Shown piece by piece: positions 1-6,723 of a stretch of DNA of 33,071 bases (position 1 is the first letter of the stretch; every line of letters begins with the position of its first letter). Origin of the DNA: Mycobacterium sp. 1165178.9 (GTDB taxonomy: Bacteria; Actinomycetota; Actinomycetes; Mycobacteriales; Mycobacteriaceae); assembly GCF_001673555.1 (NCBI RefSeq), contig NZ_LZMB01000517.1:1-33071 (forward strand), read 5' to 3'. The translations under genes were made by a program, and so were the position numbers. Below the pieces are notes generated by a model, which had not been told where the DNA came from, searched no databases, and saw only the letters and a program-made list of their open reading frames with translations.

Positions 1-395
<395 letters not shown>

Positions 396-2063
396 ATGAC
401 CACCGCACGTCCCGTCAAGACCCGCAACGACGGTCAGTGGGCGCTGGGCGATCGCGAACCGCTCAACCACGCCGAGCAATTCAAGAACGACGACGCGCCG
501 CTCAACGTGCGCGAGCGCATCATCAACATCTACTCGAAACAGGGCTTCGACAGCATCGCCAAGGACGACCTGCGCGGGCGGTTCCGCTGGATGGGCCTTT
601 ACACCCAGCGTGAGCAGGGCTACGACGGCAGCTGGACCGGCGACGAGAACACCGACAAGATCGAAGCCAAGTACTTCATGATGCGGGTCCGCTCCGACGG
701 CAAGGCGATGACCGCGCACACGATGCGCACGCTGGGCCAGATTTCGACCGAATTCGCCCGCGACACCGCCGACATCAGCGACCGGGAGAATCTGCAGCTG
801 CACTGGGTCCGGATCGAGGACGTGCCCGAGATCTGGCGGCGGCTCGACTCGGTGGGCCTGCAGACCACCGAGGCCTGCGGTGACTGCCCGCGCGGCATCC
901 ACGGTTCGCCGCTCGCCGGCGACTCGCTCGACGAAATCCTCGATCCGTCACCGGCGATCGACGAGATCGTGCGACGCTCGCTGAACAACCCCGAGTACGC
1001 CAACCTGCCGCGCAAGTACAAGACCGCGGTCTCCGGGCTGCAGGACGTCTCCCACGAGACCCATGACATCGCGTTCGTCGGCGTCAACCACCCCGAGCAC
1101 GGCCCCGGCCTGGACCTGTGGGTCGGCGGCGGCCTGTCCACCAACCCGATGCTGGCCCAGCGGCTGGGCGTGTGGGTCCCACTGGACGAGGTCGCCGACG
1201 TCTGGGAGGGCGTCACCCGGCTGTTCCGCGACTACGGCTACCGGCGGCTGCGCGCCAAGGCCCGGCTGAAGTTCCTGGTCAAGGACTGGGGCGTGGAGAA
1301 ATTCCGCGAAGTCCTGGAGACCGAGTACATGAACCGCCGCTTGATCGATGGGCCGGCGCCCGCGCCGGTCAAGCACACCATCGACCACGTCGGGGTGCAG
1401 CGGATAAAGAACGGCCTGAACGCCGTGGGCGTCGCGCCGATCGTCGGGCGCGTATCGGGCACCACCTTGTCGGCCGTGGCCGACCTGATGGAGAAGGCCG
1501 GCTCCGATCGGGCGCGGTGGACGCCGTTCCAGAAACTGGTCATTCTCGACGTTGCCGACGACAAGGTCGACGAGCTGGTCGCGGGGCTGGAAGCGCTCGG
1601 GCTGCCGTCGCGGCCGTCGTCATGGCGCAAGAACACCATGGCGTGCACCGGAATCGAGTACTGCAAGCTGTCGTTCGCCGAAACCCGGGTGCGGGCACAG
1701 ACTTTGGTGCCCGAGCTGGAGCAGCGCCTGGCCGACGTCGATTCCAGGCTCAACCTGCCGATCAGCGTGCACCTCAACGGATGCCCGAACTCGTGCGCCC
1801 GAATCCAAGTGGCCGACATCGGGTTCAAGGGCCAGTGGATCGACGACGGCGAGGGCAACTCGGTCGAGGGCTTCCAGGTTCACCTCGGCGGCGGCCTGGG
1901 CGAGCAGAGCGGCTTCGGCCGAAAACTGCGCCAGCACAAGGTCACCAGCGCCGAACTGGGCGACTACATCGACCGGGTGACGCGCAAGTACCTCGACGGT
2001 CGCCAGGACGGCGAGGCCTTCGCCACCTGGGCGCTGCGCGCCGACGAGGACGAATTGCGCTGA
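396..2063 (+). CDS. sirA: Ferredoxin-dependent sulfite reductase SirA (NirA)
   Basis: The 555-residue product reduces sulfite to sulfide with six electrons from ferredoxin, using a coupled siroheme and 4Fe-4S centre in the cytoplasm. It closely resembles M. tuberculosis SirA/NirA along its whole length. The cluster ligands are visible as Cys417 and Cys423 (CTGIEYC) and Cys463 and Cys467 (CPNSC). The Tyr69-Cys161 pair that forms the unusual covalent crosslink in the M. tuberculosis enzyme is also present (GLYTQRE; TEACGDC). The ATG at 396 matches the family N-terminus. The chelatase gene begins 7 bases after the stop, implying one transcript. In M. tuberculosis cysH sits at this junction; here it does not. 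The protein is complete with no missing key residue. Confidence 0.96.
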   Translation: MTTARPVKTRNDGQWALGDREPLNHAEQFKNDDAPLNVRERIINIYSKQGFDSIAKDDLRGRFRWMGLYTQREQGYDGSWTGDENTDKIEAKYFMMRVRSDGKAMTAHTMRTLGQISTEFARDTADISDRENLQLHWVRIEDVPEIWRRLDSVGLQTTEACGDCPRGIHGSPLAGDSLDEILDPSPAIDEIVRRSLNNPEYANLPRKYKTAVSGLQDVSHETHDIAFVGVNHPEHGPGLDLWVGGGLSTNPMLAQRLGVWVPLDEVADVWEGVTRLFRDYGYRRLRAKARLKFLVKDWGVEKFREVLETEYMNRRLIDGPAPAPVKHTIDHVGVQRIKNGLNAVGVAPIVGRVSGTTLSAVADLMEKAGSDRARWTPFQKLVILDVADDKVDELVAGLEALGLPSRPSSWRKNTMACTGIEYCKLSFAETRVRAQTLVPELEQRLADVDSRLNLPISVHLNGCPNSCARIQVADIGFKGQWIDDGEGNSVEGFQVHLGGGLGEQSGFGRKLRQHKVTSAELGDYIDRVTRKYLDGRQDGEAFATWALRADEDELR

Positions 2064-2070
2064 GGCAGCG

Positions 2071-2787
2071 ATGAACACACTGGTACTCACCGCACATGGC
2101 AGCCGCGACCCCCGGTCGGGCGCCAACGCCGCGGCCGTGGCCGACCGCCTGGCGGCGATGCGGCCTGGCCTCGACGTGCGGCTGGCGTTCCTCGAGCTCA
2201 ATACGCCGGGCTTCGCCGACGTGGTGGCCGGGTTGCCGGACAGCCGCCGCGCGGTGGTGGCCCCCTTGCTGCTCGCCAGCGCCTATCACGCGCGCCTGGA
2301 CATCCCCAACCAGATCGCCGACGCCGGCGCCCAGGGCATTCGGCAGGCCGACGTGCTCGGCGAAGACGAGCGGTTGGTCGCCGTGCTGCGCGAACGACTC
2401 GTCGAGGCCGGGGTTTCCCCGCTCGACAACGATCTCGGGGTGATGGTCGTCGCGATCGGTTCGTCGAACCTCGCCGCCAATGCGCGCACTTCGAAGGTGG
2501 CGGCCAGGCTGGCCGCCGGCACCCAATGGGCCGGGGCCACAACGGCGTTCGCCACCCGGCCCGAGGCATCGGTGGCCCGCGCCGCCGATCAGCTGCGCCG
2601 CTGCGGCGCGCGCCGGCTCGTCATCGCGCCGTGGTTCTTAGCCCCGGGCCTCATCACCGACGGCGTGTCAAACTTCGCCCGCGACAACGGCATTCCGATG
2701 TCGGCACCGCTGGGCGCTCACCAGCTGGTGGCCGAGACGGTGCTCGACCGCTACGACGAAGCCTTTGCCGAGGACGCTGCTGCCTGA
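2071..2787 (+). CDS. CbiX/SirB-type sirohydrochlorin ferrochelatase
   Basis: This 238-residue protein of the CbiX family should insert Fe2+ into sirohydrochlorin to make siroheme, the cofactor of the sulfite reductase encoded just upstream. Two tandem half-domains are visible. The first opens with LTAHGSRDPRSG (metal-binding His9) and includes LLLASAYHARLDIP (His73). The second half (from about residue 125) is the degenerate repeat usual in two-domain CbiX proteins. The ATG at 2071 follows the sirA stop by 7 bases, so translation is probably coupled. Its 3' end overlaps the convergent LysR gene by 37 bases, an uncommon tail-to-tail overlap. A cobalt chelatase role is possible in this family, but the partner makes iron more likely. 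The M. tuberculosis counterpart is Rv2393 (che1). Confidence 0.9.
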   Translation: MNTLVLTAHGSRDPRSGANAAAVADRLAAMRPGLDVRLAFLELNTPGFADVVAGLPDSRRAVVAPLLLASAYHARLDIPNQIADAGAQGIRQADVLGEDERLVAVLRERLVEAGVSPLDNDLGVMVVAIGSSNLAANARTSKVAARLAAGTQWAGATTAFATRPEASVARAADQLRRCGARRLVIAPWFLAPGLITDGVSNFARDNGIPMSAPLGAHQLVAETVLDRYDEAFAEDAAA

Positions 2788-3734
2788 GCTTTCGACGCCG
2801 CCGCACGGCTGAGAATGTGGCTGAGCAGGTCGCGGATGGCGCCCGGCGGCGGGGTGCGCCCGCCGATCCAGATGGCCCGAAACTTGCGGCGTAAGTCCAA
2901 CTTCGGGATGTTCACCGCGTGGAGGCGACCGTCGGCCAGGTCGTCGGCGACGGCTAGTCGGCTCATGGTCGCCGGTCCCGCGCCGGCGAGCACCGCGGCG
3001 CGCATGGCCGCCGCCGAGGTTAATTCCAGCACGGGTTCGGCTTGTTCCATGTCCTCGCCGAGCACCTTGCGCAAGGCGGCCGTCAGCGAATCGCGGATGC
3101 CCGAATGGAGTTCACGGGCCACCAGCGGCGTCTGCGCGAGCTCGCGTGCCGTCACCACCCGCCCCCGTCGCGCCCACTTGTGGTCGGGCGCAACCACGAT
3201 CACCAGCTCGTCCTCCCCCACCACACAGCTACCCAAACCCTTTGGCGTACCTGGGTTTTCGACGAAACCGAGGTCGGCGCTACCGTCGCGGACCGCGGCG
3301 ATCGCATGGTCGCTGTTGGTGGCGGTCAGAATCACCTGGGGCGCAGTATCGCCGCGCCGCGTCGCCTCGGCCTGCAGCGATAGCAGCCAGTGCGGCATGA
3401 GTTGTTCGGAGATCGTCTGGCTGGCCGCCACCCGGATGCGTTCGCGGCCTTCCTTTCGGAGAGAACCCAGGCCCGCATCGACCTCACCGGCGACCTCGAG
3501 CAGGCGGGTCGCCCAATCCGCGACGATCAGGCCAGCGGGCGTCAGTTGCGAGCCCCGCGTGGTCCGGACGGCCAGGGTGACGCCGATCTGGGCCTCCATC
3601 GTGGCGAGCCGCCGGGATATCGCTTGCTGGGTCAGCCCGAGCTCGCGCGCGGCCCGGCCGAGGCTGCCGGTCTCGGCGATCGCCAAAAACGCCTCGAACG
3701 AGGCGAGGTCGGGCAACCGAGGGCTCAGCGGCAT
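2751..3734 (-). CDS. LysR-family transcriptional regulator
   Basis: The 327-residue protein has a LysR winged helix-turn-helix at about residues 8-67 (ETGSLGRAARELGLTQQAIS and a following wing) and a periplasmic-binding-protein-like effector domain from about residue 95 to 295. A low-complexity Ala/Ser/Lys tail ends it. It resembles M. tuberculosis Rv2282c, which is also near lipM. The C-terminal tail is encoded in the stretch that overlaps the chelatase gene. Two tandem CACAA-N7-(T/G)TGTG dyads sit 12-46 bases ahead of its start, suggesting autoregulation, and the same dyad precedes sirA. From this context I infer control of sulfite reduction, perhaps sensing a sulfur metabolite. The effector cannot be read from the sequence. 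Confidence 0.92.
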   Translation of the reverse strand: MPLSPRLPDLASFEAFLAIAETGSLGRAARELGLTQQAISRRLATMEAQIGVTLAVRTTRGSQLTPAGLIVADWATRLLEVAGEVDAGLGSLRKEGRERIRVAASQTISEQLMPHWLLSLQAEATRRGDTAPQVILTATNSDHAIAAVRDGSADLGFVENPGTPKGLGSCVVGEDELVIVVAPDHKWARRGRVVTARELAQTPLVARELHSGIRDSLTAALRKVLGEDMEQAEPVLELTSAAAMRAAVLAGAGPATMSRLAVADDLADGRLHAVNIPKLDLRRKFRAIWIGGRTPPPGAIRDLLSHILSRAAASKAQAAASSAKASS

Positions 3735-3745
3735 GGGCGGCAGCT

Positions 3746-3784
3746 CACAATCAAATCGTGTGACACAACTATAGCTTGTGACAC
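3746..3784. promoter_or_regulatory. Tandem LysR-type operators upstream of lysR and fdxC
   Basis: CACAA-N7-GTGTG at 3746-3762 is followed one base later by CACAA-N7-TTGTG at 3764-3780. The two dyads start 18 bases apart, and TGTGACAC is directly repeated at 3759 and 3777. Adjacent recognition and activation sites of this kind are normal for tetrameric LysR regulators. The position close to the lysR start and upstream of the divergent ferredoxin gene would allow control of both. Confidence 0.6.
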
Positions 3785-3836
3785 CACAACGCCAAACCTC
3801 TACTCAGGCAGCGCCCGAGCCGTAACGATGGGACGC

Positions 3837-3926
3837 ATGAGGCGCGCAGTCGACCAGGTTCAGAACCAGCAGTCTGGGCCCCGCTTTTTTGCGGGCTACC
3901 GAATGCTTCAACCAAGAGGCCGGTAG
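3837..3926 (+). CDS. Possible 29-codon leader peptide upstream of fdxC
   Basis: A short ATG-started frame (MRRAVDQVQNQQSG, then PRFFAGYRMLQPRGR) ends at a TAG at 3924-3926. It lies entirely inside the ferredoxin leader and spans both hairpins described there. It has no recognised homologue and no run of a single amino acid that would mark classical attenuation, though Gln is frequent. It may simply be a chance frame in structured RNA. Confidence 0.2.
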   Translation: MRRAVDQVQNQQSGPRFFAGYRMLQPRGR

Positions 3927-3928
3927 CC
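3880..3928 (+). ncRNA. Structured leader RNA with competing hairpins upstream of fdxC
   Basis: CCCGC (3880-3884) pairs with GCGGG (3891-3895) around a loop of six T. GGCTACCG (3894-3901) pairs perfectly with CGGTAGCC (3921-3928). The arms share bases 3894-3895, so the two stems compete at their edge. This could be an attenuator or an RNA switch in the ferredoxin transcript, or simply a terminator-like structure. I could not match it to a named riboswitch class. Confidence 0.4.
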
Positions 3929-4022
3929 TCCGCGCGCGCCGTCGCGCTAAATTAGCCAGCCAGACCATATTTGACTGCTCGCAGCCGGCTGACCCCGCTA
4001 GCCAGAAGGAAGGACATCACTC

Positions 4023-4349
4023 GTGGCCTACGTGATCGCCGAACCCTGTGTCGACATCAAAGACAAGGCGTGCATCGAGGAATGCCCCGTCGACTGCATC
4101 TACGAGGGTGCTCGGATGCTCTACATCCACCCTGACGAGTGTGTCGACTGCGGTGCCTGCGAACCGGTGTGTCCGGTCGAGTCCATCTTCTACGAAGACG
4201 ACCTGCCCGACGAGCACAGCCAATACCTGCAGATCAATGCCGATTTCTTCAGCGAGCTCGGCTCGCCAGGGGGCGCGGCGAAGGTCGGGCTGACCGAGAA
4301 CGACCCGGCCCCGGTCAAGGAGCTGGAGAGCCGAGCAGAGGCGTCGTAG
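4023..4349 (+). CDS. fdxC: 7Fe ferredoxin (FdxC type)
   Basis: This 108-residue ferredoxin carries one 3Fe-4S and one 4Fe-4S cluster. The cysteines are at 9, 17 and 21 and at 40, 43, 46 and 50, in the order typical of 7Fe/8Fe ferredoxins (EPCVDIKDKACIEECPVDC; CVDCGACEPVC). The sequence is nearer to M. tuberculosis FdxC than to FdxA because of its tail (ELGSPGGAAKVGLTENDP). The start is GTG at 4023, behind AAGGAAGGA at about 4006-4014. SirA needs ferredoxin as electron donor, so its position next to the sirA-chelatase-lysR block, behind the shared LysR dyads, makes it the likely partner; that link is inferred. A hairpin joins its stop codon to the lipM start. Confidence 0.92.
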   Translation: MAYVIAEPCVDIKDKACIEECPVDCIYEGARMLYIHPDECVDCGACEPVCPVESIFYEDDLPDEHSQYLQINADFFSELGSPGGAAKVGLTENDPAPVKELESRAEAS

Positions 4350-4374
4350 CCTCACCCGTTTCGTAAGGTGAGGC
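4349..4374 (+). promoter_or_regulatory. Hairpin covering the lipM ribosome-binding site
   Basis: GCCTCACC (4349-4356) and GGTGAGGC (4367-4374) form a perfect 8-base-pair stem with a 10-base loop. The stem begins on the last base of the fdxC stop codon and ends two bases before the lipM ATG. It buries the AAGGTGAGG that would act as the lipM Shine-Dalgarno. A ribosome finishing fdxC would open it, so translational coupling is the likely role. It lacks a U-tract, so terminator function is less likely. Confidence 0.5.
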
Positions 4375-4375
4375 A

Positions 4376-5668
4376 ATGCGGATAGCTCGAATCCTCCACG
4401 TCATCCGGCAAATGGGGTCGCTGGCCGTCACGGCCACGACGGCGGCGTCCACCATCAACGCCTACCGGCCGTTGGCGCGTCGCGGATATCCCTCCCTGTT
4501 CTCGTGGATGTTTGGGCTGGTCGTCACCGAATTGCCGCTGCAAACGCTGCTCACCCAACTCAGTGGATTGGCGTTGACCGGCCGCCGCCTAAACAAGCCC
4601 GTGCGAATATCCGCTTGGATTGTCGGCGCCCTCTCCGGGCTGGGCCTGCTGAACCTCGGCCGCGCGGGCCATCGGGCCAATGTGCCCCTGTCCGAGGCGC
4701 TGGACAGCGGGCTGGGGGCGGACCGGCTCACCGAGTCGGGAGGCCTGTGGCGGCGGCCGTCCGGCGGTGGCACCGCCAAGACCCCGGGGCTGGTGCGAAT
4801 GCTGCGGATCTACCGCGACTACGCCCACGACTCCGACATCAGCTACGGCGAATACGGCAGCGCCAACCACCTCGACATCTGGCGACGGCCCGACCTCGAT
4901 CCGGCCGGCAAGGCACCGGTGCTCTTCCAGATCCCCGGCGGCGCCTGGACGACGGGAAACAAACGCGGACAGGCTCATCCGTTGATGAGCCACCTCGCCG
5001 AACTGGGCTGGGTCTGCGTGGCGGCCAACTACCGGCACAGCCCACGCAACACCTGGCCCGACCACATCGTCGACGTCAAGCGCGCCCTCGCCTGGGTCAA
5101 GGAGCACATCGCCGAATACGGGGGCGACCCCGACTTCGTCGTCATCACCGGCGGTTCGGCCGGCGGCCACCTCACGGCGCTGGCCGCGCTGACGCAGAAT
5201 GACCCGCAGTTTCAGCCGGGATTCGAGGACGCCGACACCCGGGTGCAGGCGGCGGTCCCGCTCTACGGCATCTACGACTTCACCCGGTTCGACAAGACGC
5301 TGCATCCGATGATGCCGGCGCTGCTGATCAAGTCGATCATCAAGCAAAAGCCATCCACACATCTGCAGACGTTCGAGGCTGCGTCACCGGTCAACCATGT
5401 GCGCGCCGACGCTCCCCCGTTCTTCGTCCTGCATGGCACCAACGACTCGCTGGCCTACGTCGAGCAGGCCCGCATGTTCGTCGAACGACTCCGGCAGGTC
5501 AGCGCGCAACCAGTGGTGTACGCCGAATTACCGCTCACCCAACACGCTTTCGACATCTTCGGCTCGGTCCGCGCCGCCCACACCGCGGTGGCCATCGAGC
5601 AATTCCTCGCCGAGATCTACGCCGCGCACCTGCGGGCTGACGTCGTTGCGGCTCCCGAGGTGTCCTAA
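4376..5668 (+). CDS. lipM: Membrane-anchored carboxylesterase LipM
   Basis: The 430-residue protein is a hormone-sensitive-lipase-type alpha/beta hydrolase and closely resembles M. tuberculosis LipM (Rv2284). Two hydrophobic stretches (about residues 10-28 and 40-60) and a third near 75-90 suggest membrane anchoring of the N-terminal part. The catalytic region from about residue 160 shows the oxyanion motif (IPGGAW), the nucleophile elbow GGSAGGHL, an acid in HGTNDSL and the catalytic His in TQHAFD. It probably hydrolyses an ester of a lipid or medium-chain acyl group; the natural substrate is unknown. The ATG at 4376 is 26 bases after fdxC, with its ribosome-binding site inside a hairpin. 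The stop faces the next gene's stop at a distance of 3 bases. Confidence 0.93.
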   Translation: MRIARILHVIRQMGSLAVTATTAASTINAYRPLARRGYPSLFSWMFGLVVTELPLQTLLTQLSGLALTGRRLNKPVRISAWIVGALSGLGLLNLGRAGHRANVPLSEALDSGLGADRLTESGGLWRRPSGGGTAKTPGLVRMLRIYRDYAHDSDISYGEYGSANHLDIWRRPDLDPAGKAPVLFQIPGGAWTTGNKRGQAHPLMSHLAELGWVCVAANYRHSPRNTWPDHIVDVKRALAWVKEHIAEYGGDPDFVVITGGSAGGHLTALAALTQNDPQFQPGFEDADTRVQAAVPLYGIYDFTRFDKTLHPMMPALLIKSIIKQKPSTHLQTFEAASPVNHVRADAPPFFVLHGTNDSLAYVEQARMFVERLRQVSAQPVVYAELPLTQHAFDIFGSVRAAHTAVAIEQFLAEIYAAHLRADVVAAPEVS

Positions 5669-5678
5669 ACGCTAGGAC
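5662..5678. terminator. Hairpin spanning two convergent stop codons
   Basis: GTCCTA (5662-5667) pairs with TAGGAC (5673-5678) around AACGC. The stem includes parts of both the lipM stop (TAA 5666-5668) and the opposing gene's stop (TAG on the minus strand at 5672-5674). It is short and has no U-tract, so bidirectional termination is only a possibility. Confidence 0.3.
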
Positions 5679-6151
5679 TTCGGACGCACCCCCGCGGCGC
5701 GGTACACGAACACGGGTTCGACCGGAAAACGCAGTGTCGTCCCGGGTAGGGCTGCCAGCACCTCGCCGGGAATTCGCTTCTTGTAGTTGAGCCTCATCGA
5801 GCCGCTGAAAGCGGCGTCGACTCCACGAAGGTCGATGTCAACGCCGAGGCCCTTCTCGGTGATGGTGACCCGACCCGGCCCGAAGTCGGTGTCCCACGGG
5901 CAGTCGATGGACCGCAGGTTGGCGTCACCGCGCGCGGGAAAAGTGGCCACGATTCGGGCGGCAGTGAACGCGAACCCACCCGTATACCGCGAGACGCCGG
6001 CGGCCGAATACACCCCGGGCACATGGCCACTGAAGTGCCGGACCACCCCCACCCGCCCGGCGCTGAAGATGATTCCCTCGGCTTCGAGTTCCTCACGCAG
6101 CGGGGCGGGCAGCTGGCCGATCTGGGACAAGTTGCGAAGGAATCCGAACAC
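5672..6151 (-). CDS. Conserved mycobacterial protein of unknown function
   Basis: This 159-residue protein has no signal peptide, membrane span or catalytic motif that I recognise. It is rich in beta-prone segments (FSGHVPGVYSAAGVSRYTGG; VTITEKGLGVDIDL), suggesting an all-beta cytoplasmic fold. It ends 3 bases from lipM, tail to tail. Its location between lipM and the yjcE antiporter gene matches the position of M. tuberculosis Rv2286c, and I treat it as a likely counterpart. The start is a GTG at 6151. The function is unknown. Confidence 0.8.
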   Translation of the reverse strand: MFGFLRNLSQIGQLPAPLREELEAEGIIFSAGRVGVVRHFSGHVPGVYSAAGVSRYTGGFAFTAARIVATFPARGDANLRSIDCPWDTDFGPGRVTITEKGLGVDIDLRGVDAAFSGSMRLNYKKRIPGEVLAALPGTTLRFPVEPVFVYRAAGVRPKS

Positions 6152-6187
6152 GTCCGAACCGTAGCCTCGCGACGGGTGTCCCGCAGC

Positions 6188-6622
6188 TTATTGCACCGTC
6201 ACGGTCAGCGTGTAGGTGCACGCCGGTTTGGCGTCCTTGCCCACGAAGCTCGTGTAGGACGTGCTGGCGGCGGTGGTGCCCGGTTTCAGGGCCGAAAACG
6301 TCCACTCTTCGTTGCCCGGCGCCCCCAGCGCGTCAGACGTCGGCGGGACGAACTCGTGGCTGAGCTGCTTGATGATCGACGCATCGCCGATCTTGGTGTC
6401 GGGGTTCCACCGGTATGGGGTGGTGTAATTCGACCCCAGCTCCACCACCAGGGTGTTGCCGACGGAGAGGGTGATGTCCTGCTTGATCTCGCTCTGCGTC
6501 AGCACCTCGTTCATGGGGACCTGGAGCGTTTTGGTCGACGGGGGGTTCCTGGACGCGAAGTGGCAGCCCACCACGGTCGACAACATCAGCACGGCGACTG
6601 TTACCAGCAGCCTGACCCTCAC
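6188..6622 (-). CDS. Lipoprotein with chagasin-like (I42) inhibitor domain
   Basis: The 144-residue product begins with a signal sequence and lipobox (STVVGC, Cys at residue 20), so it should be a cell-envelope lipoprotein. The mature part shows three loops of the chagasin family of cysteine-protease inhibitors: NYTTPYRW (like NPTTGYxW), EEWTFSALKPGTT and a C-terminal YTLTVTV strand. Bacterial members are thought to inhibit papain-like proteases outside the cell, but some may have other ligands. The start is GTG at 6622. It is divergent from the antiporter gene with 101 bases between. The fold assignment comes from motif spacing alone and is moderately sure. Confidence 0.78.
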   Translation of the reverse strand: MRVRLLVTVAVLMLSTVVGCHFASRNPPSTKTLQVPMNEVLTQSEIKQDITLSVGNTLVVELGSNYTTPYRWNPDTKIGDASIIKQLSHEFVPPTSDALGAPGNEEWTFSALKPGTTAASTSYTSFVGKDAKPACTYTLTVTVQ

Positions 6623-6723
6623 CAGATCCCCCTTCGATTTCCCGCCCCGGAGCCTAATAGGTCTGACCCAGACCGAAGATAGGCGACGACGCCGCCGATC
6701 GTCGCGTCCGGCAGGATGGGCTG

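Noticed and set aside
1118-2074. Arg/Gly/Ala-rich frames overlapping sirA
   Set aside because: Composition is that of shifted frames in GC-rich DNA; the sirA frame has clear motifs.
3735-4022. SAM-IV or cobalamin riboswitch upstream of fdxC
   Set aside because: I looked for the conserved cores and did not find them; only unnamed hairpins can be supported.
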